Assembly: GCF_016586165.1 (NCBI RefSeq)
Contig: NZ_BCPR01000024.1
Span: forward strand, 1-59,519
Source of the DNA: Dyella sp. EPa41
GTDB lineage: Bacteria; Pseudomonadota; Gammaproteobacteria; Xanthomonadales; Rhodanobacteraceae
Direction: 5' to 3'
DNA length: 59,519 nucleotides
Shown: piece by piece, positions 52,294-59,519 of the stretch
How positions within the stretch are numbered: the stretch's first letter is position 1
How the letters are laid out: the number at the start of each line of letters is the position of its first letter
Notes under the pieces: generated by a model
What the model was told of the DNA's origin: nothing
Database searches by the model: none
The model's input: only the letters and a program-made list of their open reading frames with translations
Made by a program: the position numbers and the translations under genes

Positions 52294-53815
52294 GCGGGCC
52301 ACCCTCAATGATTGCTATCACGTCTTGAACGCCACCAATGGTTCGCTGCAACTGGAGATATGCGGGCGAAGATGCTTCGGCGTGCGAAGCCTCTCGAAAC
52401 AAGTTCACCGTATCCCGCAATCCACTGAGCACTTCTTTGTGGACTGCGGATTCCTTCAAGGGCATGAACCGCCGGCACGTATAGCAAGACAGGACTGGGT
52501 TGTAGGGGCAGGCCGGCTGACCGGATGAACACCCTCCAATGCCAGCAATCGGTATGCCATGGGGGATGCCGGCCACCTGCTGGTCGCCTTTTAAGGATGC
52601 GAGCTCGGCAGCACTAATAAATCGGTCTTCGGCAATGCCGGCGACACGTACGTACGTCGGAGAAAGACCGAGGGCTCGATTAATTCGCTCGGCCTGCGTT
52701 TCGGATGTCTGGAAGTAGACGAGGGACGTACTGATATCGGAATGACCCAGGAATGCGGCGAGTTCTTCGTGGTTGGCACCCGCATCAACCATGCGCTGAG
52801 CTGCTGAGTGACGAAGGTGAGTGGCTCCAATGTCATCGTCGTCGAGCAGTTCCCGTAGAACTGCCGCGATCCTTTGGCCGGCTTCCGTGTTTGAATGAAC
52901 AGCAAATAGCCGTGTATCCAACGATACGTTCCCTGCGATTGATCGTGCGTAGAGCTCCGCGAACAGGACATTCCATTCTGGCTTGACCCTCCTTACAAGC
53001 GGCGGAGTATTCGCACCGGATCTCTGTTTCACCATAGGAAAGGACAAGTGCACAGCCGATGACGTTCCGTCCGATACTGTCCGGTGCTTGACGTCGCGCA
53101 CTCTCAGACGGGCAATTTGCACCGGGCGAAGACCAAACTGAAAAGCACAGACGACCATGGCGATATCTGCCAACGAACGGTATTGCCAGGTAGTTGGATC
53201 CTTCAATACCGATCTTGCCGAATCATCGATTAGTCCAATAATCGATGCCTCCTGATCCGTCGTAAGGAACGCTTTTCCCGACCGCAAGCTGGCGTACTTA
53301 TCCGTTGGCGGGGTGGCGAGCGATTTGCTTGCAAATTCGGAGTAGCTTGGTGCCCAGCCTGAGACGCCGTACTCGCACATTAGCTGCAAGAGGGCCTTCA
53401 AACCGCCATATACCGGCCGGGAATAGTCGCGAGCGAGGAGGCGAGACCAAATCGGCGCAATTGATTGCGGGCCAGCCAGGACTAGCTCCTCTGCTTCGCC
53501 GGCGGCGAGATGACTGACATGATTCACGTAGCTAGCCGCCGTGCCCTGGGAGAATCCGCGACTTAGGAGCCGGACAAAGGAGTGCTTGAGGAGCAGGGCG
53601 AGGGGGCTAGAAAACTTTCGAAAATCCACAACAAGTTCATTGCCGTTGTAGTGCACGCTAATGCTGTCGGATCGCTCAATGTTGGCTACCGATCGTTGAG
53701 TTTCCTCAAATTCATCGAAGTAGGCCACTCGCTGAGGAAGGGGCGGCAGATTGGATGCGACAGCACTGAGGTGATCATCAATCTTGTCTGCTGCGAACAA
53801 GTCTGGTTGCTGCAT
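52286..53815 (-). CDS. Tyrosine recombinase-like protein (second recombinase, Tfp-like)
   Basis: I start at the ATG at 53815 (MQQPDLFAADKIDDHLS), with GGAG 7 bases upstream; an ORF to 54010 overlaps the previous gene. The 509-residue protein has Arg in FQFGLRPVQIARL, LRH in GATHLRHSAAQRMV, and LGHSDISTSLVYFQT with GH and Tyr. The His of the HxxR box is Thr here (ATHLRH instead of PHDLRH), so activity may be altered. A C-terminal Cys cluster (ACPYNPVLSCYTCRRF) is present. Proteins at this middle position in SE elements are recombinase-fold but partly non-catalytic. It overlaps the next gene by 8 bases. Confidence 0.85.
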   Translation of the reverse strand: MQQPDLFAADKIDDHLSAVASNLPPLPQRVAYFDEFEETQRSVANIERSDSISVHYNGNELVVDFRKFSSPLALLLKHSFVRLLSRGFSQGTAASYVNHVSHLAAGEAEELVLAGPQSIAPIWSRLLARDYSRPVYGGLKALLQLMCEYGVSGWAPSYSEFASKSLATPPTDKYASLRSGKAFLTTDQEASIIGLIDDSARSVLKDPTTWQYRSLADIAMVVCAFQFGLRPVQIARLRVRDVKHRTVSDGTSSAVHLSFPMVKQRSGANTPPLVRRVKPEWNVLFAELYARSIAGNVSLDTRLFAVHSNTEAGQRIAAVLRELLDDDDIGATHLRHSAAQRMVDAGANHEELAAFLGHSDISTSLVYFQTSETQAERINRALGLSPTYVRVAGIAEDRFISAAELASLKGDQQVAGIPHGIPIAGIGGCSSGQPACPYNPVLSCYTCRRFMPLKESAVHKEVLSGLRDTVNLFREASHAEASSPAYLQLQRTIGGVQDVIAIIEGGPHE

Positions 53816-53834
53816 TTCCAATCTCCGGCACTTC

Positions 53835-55049
53835 CTAGGAAATAGCCCGTAACACTGACACTTGACTGTCAAACTGGCTGGACCAAACACCTTCAAGACG
53901 GTCTTCAAAAACCGCGCGTGCGTAACGCATGGGCATGCTCGATGTTCGAGACCAACCGAAGAACGCCCGAAGTTTCTGAGTTGCCTCGTCCATCGAGTCG
54001 CCTTGTGCAAGCAACTGAGTCAAACGAATGACGGCGCATGTATGGCGCAGGTCATGTGGAGTTATGGTCGCCCGTCCGATCCGATCATTGAGTTCTTTTT
54101 TCAACGGTGTGGCGAGGCTGCTGGAGGCCTTCGCGAAGATCTTTGTGAGCGACTCTGTGGACAGCGGGAGATTCTTCTGGGAGTTCAGAAGAAATGAATG
54201 GCTCGTTCTGCCTCGGTAGTTTTCGGCGTATGTTTGGACCAGGCCTGCCATGGTGGAGCTCACCGGAATCTGCCTGATCGATTGCTCAGTCTTAATGCTG
54301 GGCTTCGTGTAGCGCGGATCGTCATGTTCGTCTTCGTAAGGATTGGAGCGAACGTTCAACCAGAATCGCTGCTCTTGACGCCTGGCATCAAAGTCGGTTT
54401 TGACGGCATCCACAGGAAGGAGAAGGATTTCACCCCGCCTTAGCCCCTGATGCAGCATTAGCAAGAAGCTCAGGTATACGAGCCACTTAGTACGCTCTCG
54501 CTTAAAAGGGTTGTTGGGGGACGCGGGATCTAGTACTTGGTAGAGGCCTTCGACAACGCCACCTGGCAGCGACCTGACCGCAGTCGCTTGTCTTGGCTTT
54601 TGAATTCGGAGTTGCTTGTATAGGTGCGATAAACGTCGCGTAGCGGCGTGCACATCGCTAAGCGCCTTGATGTTGGAGGCGGACTTCACTTGCCACGCAA
54701 CGATGAAGCTTACAAAGCCGAAGCCTGTCTGCCAGCGCAACTCATCCGACCCGGATGTTATGGGCTGATTTGCGATGCTAATGAACCAAGTTTCCAGGAT
54801 TTCGGAGAACCGATCCTGGCTCAGAGATCCTAGAGACGCATCCAGCGAGCCGTGACCAAATACTCGGTCTGCATGCCGATAGAGATCGTCGACATGACGC
54901 AGGCGCTTTTCCTGAGTTGAAGGCGCCGCGTCGTTAAGCGTCAGGATTCCCCAGACCGTGGCCCAGTACCGAGGAATGCCTTGGTCATCGACCAGCAGCG
55001 GACCCCGCAGCCGATTCGGCAGGCCTTCCATGGACAACCGCTTGAACAT
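53835..55049 (-). CDS. Tyrosine recombinase (first recombinase, IntA-like)
   Basis: The open frame extends to a TTG at 55082; I place the start at the ATG at 55049 (MFKRLSMEGLPNRLRG), with the ATG at 55031 as an alternative. The 404-residue protein has the catalytic set: Arg in HQGLRRGEILL, Lys near KTEQSIRQIPV, HDLRHTCA (HxxR) and Tyr in MRYARAVF. Trp replaces the last His (FGWSRTSS), a change also found in active enzymes. The N-terminal arm-binding part is conserved in type. It is the first gene of the four-gene operon, with 19 bp to the second. Confidence 0.88.
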   Translation of the reverse strand: MFKRLSMEGLPNRLRGPLLVDDQGIPRYWATVWGILTLNDAAPSTQEKRLRHVDDLYRHADRVFGHGSLDASLGSLSQDRFSEILETWFISIANQPITSGSDELRWQTGFGFVSFIVAWQVKSASNIKALSDVHAATRRLSHLYKQLRIQKPRQATAVRSLPGGVVEGLYQVLDPASPNNPFKRERTKWLVYLSFLLMLHQGLRRGEILLLPVDAVKTDFDARRQEQRFWLNVRSNPYEDEHDDPRYTKPSIKTEQSIRQIPVSSTMAGLVQTYAENYRGRTSHSFLLNSQKNLPLSTESLTKIFAKASSSLATPLKKELNDRIGRATITPHDLRHTCAVIRLTQLLAQGDSMDEATQKLRAFFGWSRTSSMPMRYARAVFEDRLEGVWSSQFDSQVSVLRAIS

Positions 55050-55082
55050 TCGCCACCGGCGCAACAAGGGTAATGACCACAA

Positions 55083-55256
55083 ACTTAGATCTGATTCTGG
55101 TCATTTGCCAAGTGCTAAGCCTTTGACGCAACAGGACCAAAATTACCAGCCATTCGCATAATGTATATTATGTAAAATTATGGATATGCCGTCCAGCCGG
55201 TAAAAGTGGCTCGCCGCCTGGGTCCCCTCTGCGACTCAATCAGCCCAGGCCAGCCA
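55083..55256. other. AT-rich gap at the right end of the recombinase module
   Basis: Between the first recombinase gene and the convergent MarR-GNAT gene lies an AT-rich stretch with the inverted repeat CATAAT-GTAT-ATTATG (55157-55172). It should hold the recombinase promoter and perhaps the element's end. No flanking core repeat could be identified by eye. Confidence 0.35.
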
Positions 55257-56174
55257 TCACAGGTCCAGCGACCATGTCTGACCAACCAGGTCCTTGCCGA
55301 AGCTGTGGTGGGCTTCTTCTTTGACGAGTTGGAAGCCGGCCTTTTCATAGATGCGGCGGGCGTCGGCCAGGACGCTGTTGGTCCAGAGCATCATTTTCTT
55401 GTAGCCGGCTTGTCTCGCGAAGCGCAGGCATTCGTCGACCAGTCGGTGGCCGATGCCCAGGCCGCGTGCGTTGGCGTCTACATACAAGAGGCGCAGTTTC
55501 GCGGTGGCCTCGTCCTGGCGGACGACGAATATCGAGCCGACGACCTGGTTGTCCTTTTCGGCGATCCAGCACCGATCGGAGCGTGGATCGAACGCCTGGA
55601 CGAATTTCGCGACGATCTCCGCAACCAGGGCCTCGAAATCGGCGTTCCAGCCGTACTCCTGGAAATAAAGCAGCCCCTGGCGATGGACGATCCAGCCCAT
55701 GTCGCCGGGCTGCGGATCGCGAAGCAGATAGCTGGTGGATTCCGGTTCGCCCAAAAGGCCCTGTATCTGCCCCATGGCCTGGACCAGTCGCTCCTGTTGT
55801 GGCCCGGACAACGGCCGAAGCATGGCCATGACTTCTTCGCGGGATGCGTCATTGAGCGGCTGGAATGTCCGCCGGCCCTTGTCGGTGAGCTTCAGCTGCG
55901 CCGCGCGTGCATCTCCGGCCGAGCGGTTCTTGGTCAGCAGGCCTTTTTTCTCAAAGCCGCCGATCACCCTGCTGACATAGCCGGCGTTGAGGTCGAGCAT
56001 GCGACACAGGTCCGCGCTGGTAAGCGCGGGCTGTTGGGCCAGCTCGTAGAGGATGCGCACCTCGGTAAGCGAGTACTCGCTTTCCAGTAGCCGCTCTTGA
56101 AGTGCGCCGATAAGTCTTGTGTAGAAGCGATTGAATTGGCGAACTTTTTCTGCGTGATCTTCCAGTAACGTCAT
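55257..56174 (-). CDS. MarR-type regulator fused to GNAT acetyltransferase
   Basis: The 305-residue protein starts MTLLEDHAEKVRQFNRFYT. Residues 1-140 form a MarR winged helix (LTEVRILYELAQQPALTSADLCRMLDLNAGYVSRVIGGFEKKGLL). Residues 150-305 form a GNAT domain with the acetyl-CoA loop (YVDANARGLGIGHRLVDECLRFAR) and WTNSVLADARRIYEKAGFQLVK. Fusions of this type are common and may acetylate a metabolite or protein whose level they also sense. The neighbouring recombinase gene reads away from it, so it is probably outside the element. Confidence 0.93.
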   Translation of the reverse strand: MTLLEDHAEKVRQFNRFYTRLIGALQERLLESEYSLTEVRILYELAQQPALTSADLCRMLDLNAGYVSRVIGGFEKKGLLTKNRSAGDARAAQLKLTDKGRRTFQPLNDASREEVMAMLRPLSGPQQERLVQAMGQIQGLLGEPESTSYLLRDPQPGDMGWIVHRQGLLYFQEYGWNADFEALVAEIVAKFVQAFDPRSDRCWIAEKDNQVVGSIFVVRQDEATAKLRLLYVDANARGLGIGHRLVDECLRFARQAGYKKMMLWTNSVLADARRIYEKAGFQLVKEEAHHSFGKDLVGQTWSLDL

Positions 56175-56340
56175 GGCCGCGCCCTGCTCTTTTAGTTGCC
56201 TTAGGCAAATTTATAATTGCCTGAGGCAACCATGTAAATAGCCCGCTGGCCGCGGTGAATGGAAGATCGGGCCGGTGATCCGTCCACAGGTGCAGACTCG
56301 GACTGCCGGAAAAGCCGGGGCATGGCACGGCCCGATCCAC

Positions 56341-56570
56341 GCCATCAAGAAAGATTGCCGAGGGGACGAAGAACAGGGTGCCTGTGCCCACCCTGCTGAA
56401 GTCCAGGATGCGGTCGTGGGCCCGGCGAACATGTTGGCCAGCATGCGCTCCATACGCGTCGGCGAGCGGGCATGGCCTATGAAGTAGGTACCGAACTGGC
56501 CATTGCCGGCTTCGTCGAACGGCATGACCAAGCGTGTACCGCCCTGCCCGGTGCCTCTCGCTCATCGATG
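56341..56570 (-). pseudogene. Decayed Dyp-type peroxidase, C-terminal fragment with frameshift
   Basis: One frame gives GTRLVMPFDEAGNGQFGTYFIGHARSPTRME, then MLANMFAG, the C-terminal signature of Dyp-type haem peroxidases. From about 56418 another frame continues with DRILDFSRVGTGTLFFVPSA and IFLDG, the end of the same family. A frameshift lies between them, and the haem-binding first half is missing. It follows the 88-residue gene on the same strand and is only a remnant. Confidence 0.75.
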
Positions 56571-56665
56571 ACAAGCACGAGAAAGCACGTGGCTGATGCG
56601 GTGGGCGTTTCACGCGTGATGGCGCAGGCTGCGGCAGAAGGCGACGCGAGACCTGCGTCATCTCC

Positions 56666-56932
56666 TCACGGCAGCCATGCGCTCATCCACGACTCGAACA
56701 GCGCGATCTGGTCGCCGTTCCAGGGAGCGCCACTTGGCGGCATGCGCGGGGTTTCGGTGCCTTTCAGGCGAGCCAGTACATGGTGGGCGTTGGCATAGTC
56801 TGGAAACACGGCGTCACCTTCGGGGTTGGCCATATAGTCGTATTCACGGAGATGCACGCCCGCACCACCCATGCAATGCACATCGCGATCGGTGAACAGC
56901 GGTGCAATGTCTTTGGCGAATGATGTGCTCAT
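56666..56932 (-). CDS. Small protein, partner gene of the lost Dyp-type peroxidase
   Basis: The 88-residue protein starts MSTSFAKDIAPLFTDRDVHCM. It has the FxxDIxPLFTxRD opening typical of small proteins related to cytochrome-c-like domains, though without a CxxCH haem site (HCMGGAG instead). The C-terminus (NGDQIALFESWMSAWLP) is conserved-looking. Such genes often precede Dyp-type peroxidase genes. Here the peroxidase is decayed, so the small protein may be left without its partner. Confidence 0.7.
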   Translation of the reverse strand: MSTSFAKDIAPLFTDRDVHCMGGAGVHLREYDYMANPEGDAVFPDYANAHHVLARLKGTETPRMPPSGAPWNGDQIALFESWMSAWLP

Positions 56933-57149
56933 GGCCTGCCTTTCAAGGATGGACGTTGAAGGGAAGCATCAGCGCGCCGGATCGCTATTGCTGGTCGATT
57001 TGCGCATGGCGAGGGATGTCGAGCGGTCTAGCGCATGGGCCCACGCCTGGATTGACCACATGCGGTTCTCCTGCGTGACGTTCTTCGCTTGATGCAAGCC
57101 TGGCAAACTCTCGACTTCGCGCAGGCGTGCGGGTTCTTGATGTGGCTAT

Positions 57150-58040
57150 TCAGGGCGTCGTGACGGGGCGCCCCGCCAGCCACAGGGCCAGATTGGCGGC
57201 GTAGCGACGTATCGAGCGTCGTGCCTCGGGCGACCGGGCAAGTCCATCGCCAGGAGTTTCGCTGACGAAGCTGGGGCATCCTTGCGATGGATCCCAGTTG
57301 TAATCGGCGAAGTGGTGGAACGTCGAGACGGCCATTGCGGGGCCCGCTTCCGGCGAAGGTTCGAAAGCCACCGCGAGATTGAATGATCGTCCACTCAGCT
57401 TGCTATGGCCGGTGGCGATCACCCGTGCCGACGCATCGTGCCCGGGCTTGCCCACGGCACCCTCATGCGGATGCGATGGCAGGAATCGAATGGCGCCATC
57501 CGGCGCGTCGGGATCGATCAACACGGGATGCAGCGGCAGGTTCGGCTCGATGCGCTGGAAATCGCCGTTGGCTCCCGAGTGATAATTCGGCCACGAAATG
57601 GTGGTGGTGATCGTGTCGTCGACCTGATGGCGCGACGGATCAGGGTCGGGGTTTTTCGTATGGAAGAAATGCGCTGCCCCAACGCCACCCAGGGTGCAGA
57701 CCGAGCTTCCCAGATCCATGTGGTCGCGCGCAACCAGCAGGCCGCCGCCACGCCGGCGGAACCGTCCCACGGCCTGGCAATCGGCCTCCGTGAGTCCGTC
57801 GCCGGTATCCACCGCGAACAGCCACAGTTCGTCGAATGGCGACGTGTCCAGCGTCGACAGGACGCTGTCGGGCGTGCCGAGCGGGTCTCGGTCGCGCGCG
57901 GTCACCTCGAACAGCGGCAAGCCTTCGGCGTCGCGCATGCCCGCAAGATGGTCGCGGAGCAACGTGAAGCGGCCGATATGCCAGTCATCCTCGGCATAGG
58001 GAATGGTGGTCTGCAAAAGGATGCGATGGATATGCCGCAT
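57150..58040 (-). CDS. ThuA-like/amidotransferase-fold hypothetical protein
   Basis: I start at the ATG at 58040 (MRHIHRILLQTTIPYAEDDW), preceded by AGAGGAGAGG; the longer frame to 58535 is not coding-like. The 296-residue product has an alpha/beta fold suggested by PFDELWLFAVDTGDGLTEAD, FRRRGGGLLVARDHMDLGS and HFADYNWDPSQGCP near the end. This order is typical of ThuA-like proteins related to class I glutamine amidotransferase folds. It may bind sugars or act in their oxidation, but no catalytic residue set is firm. It faces the sigma factor gene at 58477. Confidence 0.7.
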   Translation of the reverse strand: MRHIHRILLQTTIPYAEDDWHIGRFTLLRDHLAGMRDAEGLPLFEVTARDRDPLGTPDSVLSTLDTSPFDELWLFAVDTGDGLTEADCQAVGRFRRRGGGLLVARDHMDLGSSVCTLGGVGAAHFFHTKNPDPDPSRHQVDDTITTTISWPNYHSGANGDFQRIEPNLPLHPVLIDPDAPDGAIRFLPSHPHEGAVGKPGHDASARVIATGHSKLSGRSFNLAVAFEPSPEAGPAMAVSTFHHFADYNWDPSQGCPSFVSETPGDGLARSPEARRSIRRYAANLALWLAGRPVTTP

Positions 58041-58476
58041 GGTGGCCTCTCCTCTTTGCGGTCGAACTTCCGCGTCCCGCCACGGGTGTGGCGTCGGCGT
58101 TTCCGTGCGCACCGGTGGCATGCGCGGGCCATGGTGGACCGGCGTGGTCCCGGGCTGTAGGCATGCGCAGGGCGCCATGGTGTTTCCCCGGGCGCACCAT
58201 TGCAAGCGGCGAACTGGGCGACATGTATCGTGCGAACGCGCGTCCTTCCCTGTCAAGGAATGCATGGTTTGTCCCGGCAGCCGGCAGGGTTGACGCTCGC
58301 GATCGGCATGCGAGCCCTCCGCCGTAACGGCTATGGCAAAGACCGAACCGTTGGTTAAGATCGACATGTCCACCGATGCCTCGTGCGGCCTCATCCTGAG
58401 CGTCACGCCCCGAGCCGCCGCGCGTGAAGCGTCGCAACGATGGTTTGCCACAATCTCTCGAACGTGCAGGCGCCCC
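58041..58476. other. Divergent intergenic region, no supported gene
   Basis: About 430 bp between the ThuA-like and sigma-factor genes. In-frame extensions of both reach into it but are arginine/proline-rich and do not look coded. It should hold both promoters; I cannot name the boxes. Confidence 0.4.
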
Positions 58477-59379
58477 ATGGCCGTGAATGACTTGAATCCC
58501 GTCTTCCATCGGCTGCGGGCCCGTTTGCAGAGCATCGCTTACAGCATGCTTGGTTGCGTGGCCGACGCCGAAGACGTCGTGCAGGACGTCTGGCTGCGCT
58601 GGCATGGCGCCGAGCAATCGGTGATCCACAACGTCGAGGCGTGGCTGGTCACCGCCACCACGCGCGCGTCGATTGATCGCTTGCGCGCTCTCAAGGCGCG
58701 CCGAGAGCAATACGTCGGCATGTGGCTTCCCGAACCCATCCTGGGCGACGCGCCGGACACGCCGGAACAGCTGCAGGAGCGATCGAGCGAACTTTCAGTC
58801 GCCCTGCTCTCACTGCTTGAGCGGCTGTCACCGGACGCGCGTGCCGCCTTCGTGCTGCGCGAGGCTTTCGATGTCGGTTACCCCGAAATCGCCGAAATCA
58901 TCGAGAAGAACGAAGCCACCGTCCGCCAGATCGTGCACCGGGCCAAGGCGCAGCTGCGCGAAGAACAGCCACGCTATGCGGTGTCTCACGAGTCGCATGT
59001 GCGTATCGTGACGCGGTTTGCGGAGGCCATGGCCAAGGGTGAATTCAAGCTCATGAGGTCGCTGTTGGCCGAGCAGGCACAGCTCATCGGCGATGGCGGC
59101 GGACACGTGCTGAGTTTTCCCAAGCCCCTGCTCGGCGGCCAGCGCATCGCGCAGCTGTTCTATGCATCCAACCTGCGCTTCAAGGGCGACCTGGGCGTCG
59201 AGCTGGCGACGGTCAATGGCGAGCTTGCCATCCTCCGCTACATCGGCAACCAGTTGGAGTCGGTGCAGTCGTTCGAAACGGACGGCGAGCGGGTCCTTTC
59301 CTGCCTCATCCAACGCAACCCGGAAAAGCTCGCCGCCACCGCGGCCCGACTGGGTGTCGGCCTGTATACGCAGCCCTGA
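58477..59379 (+). CDS. ECF sigma factor, ECF41/SigJ type with SnoaL-like C-terminal domain
   Basis: I start at the ATG at 58477 (MAVNDLNPVFHRLRARLQS), giving 300 residues. Region 2 is in LQSIAYSMLGCVADAEDVVQDVWLRW (the RLxxIAYRMLG-SxxDAEDVVQ pattern of ECF41) and region 4 in LSPDARAAFVLREAFDVGYPEIAEIIEKNEATVRQIVHRAK. After about residue 190 comes an extra SnoaL-like domain (FAEAMAKGEFKLMRSLLAEQAQLIGDGGGH), which in this group replaces an anti-sigma factor as internal control. No anti-sigma gene is nearby. A longer frame to 58333 is unlikely. The partner oxidoreductase/AhpD gene often next to ECF41 is not seen here. Confidence 0.9.
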   Translation: MAVNDLNPVFHRLRARLQSIAYSMLGCVADAEDVVQDVWLRWHGAEQSVIHNVEAWLVTATTRASIDRLRALKARREQYVGMWLPEPILGDAPDTPEQLQERSSELSVALLSLLERLSPDARAAFVLREAFDVGYPEIAEIIEKNEATVRQIVHRAKAQLREEQPRYAVSHESHVRIVTRFAEAMAKGEFKLMRSLLAEQAQLIGDGGGHVLSFPKPLLGGQRIAQLFYASNLRFKGDLGVELATVNGELAILRYIGNQLESVQSFETDGERVLSCLIQRNPEKLAATAARLGVGLYTQP

Positions 59380-59519
59380 GGACATCGCCGGGTTCGCGCC
59401 GGTCCCATGGGATTCGGCGCATCGACCTGGGATGACAGCAAGGAGGTTGGCGTTGACCTGGTCCTGATGGATGGCGTTCGCATCGTGAAACGCCAGGAGC
59501 ATCAGCGAGAACCAATGAC

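Noticed and set aside
55951-56661. 236-codon minus-strand frame as a real gene
   Set aside because: Only residues about 82-107 match a family (the Dyp peroxidase end); the rest overlaps the MarR-GNAT gene in another frame.
58333-58476. 48-residue N-terminal extension of the sigma factor
   Set aside because: The family starts at about the residues encoded from 58477; the extension is arginine/serine-rich and shows no ECF feature.

Overview
The window looks like a chromosomal segment of a gammaproteobacterium of the Rhodanobacteraceae/Xanthomonadaceae type (Dyella, Luteibacter, Rhodanobacter or relatives). The reasons are high-GC coding in most of it, several secreted Asp-box propeller proteins beside a TonB-dependent receptor, and gene types common in that group. 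This is inferred from gene content only; no rRNA or other taxonomic marker is present. Two stretches, about 41.0-46.8 kb and 48-55 kb, look visibly more AT-rich and carry mobile and defence genes, so the window is a mosaic of core and acquired DNA.

Layout. (1) 1-12.6 kb: a TonB-dependent receptor and a sortilin-like Asp-box propeller protein on the minus strand (the latter runs off the left edge). They lie opposite a LolA-like secreted protein and two more sortilin-like propeller proteins on the plus strand. (2) 12.9-21.4 kb: a ribosomally made, radical-SAM-modified peptide (RiPP) locus. It has a 69-residue precursor, a radical SAM/SPASM maturase, an S9 prolyl-oligopeptidase-like enzyme, a propeller-only protein, an HlyD-type adaptor and a C39-peptidase ABC exporter. 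All point the same way, with short gaps or overlaps, and structured RNA hairpins precede and follow the precursor gene. I consider this the best candidate for an undescribed system. (3) 21.4-23.5 kb: small unknown genes, a probable orphan toxin-binding antitoxin and a degenerate repeat copy.

(4) 23.7-34.8 kb: a stress/redox accessory cluster. It holds a GlxA-type regulator, two HD-domain hydrolases, a metallo-beta-lactamase-fold hydrolase, two MocR-type regulators, a cupin, two AhpD-like proteins, an SDR, an azoreductase and a guanidinium exporter. It is bracketed by two direct copies of a roughly 216 bp repeat (23.0 and 35.5 kb). (5) 35.3-47.3 kb: a defence island. It contains a type IIL-like restriction-methylation enzyme, a PD-(D/E)XK-like protein, an IS3-family remnant, and a five-gene operon headed by SIR2 and HerA with an Mrr-like nuclease and two unknown proteins. 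A broken integrase and a tRNA/tmRNA 3'-end-like site close it. (6) 47.3-49.5 kb: small genes with an XRE repressor, matching palindromic operators and an orphan YacA-like antitoxin. (7) 49.5-55.1 kb: a four-gene recombination module of three tyrosine-recombinase-fold proteins plus a small coiled-coil protein, resembling Tn554 or the strand-biased circularizing (SE) elements. (8) 55.2-59.5 kb: core-like genes: a MarR-GNAT fusion, a decayed Dyp-type peroxidase with its small partner, a ThuA-like protein and an ECF41/SigJ-type sigma factor.

How they work together. In the RiPP locus the maturase should modify the precursor, the exporter's C39 domain should remove the leader while exporting with HlyD, and the periplasmic S9 enzyme may trim or degrade the product. 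In the island the SIR2 and HerA proteins match a known two-gene anti-phage pair. The methylase and the nuclease-like genes are further defence functions carried by recombinase-bearing DNA.
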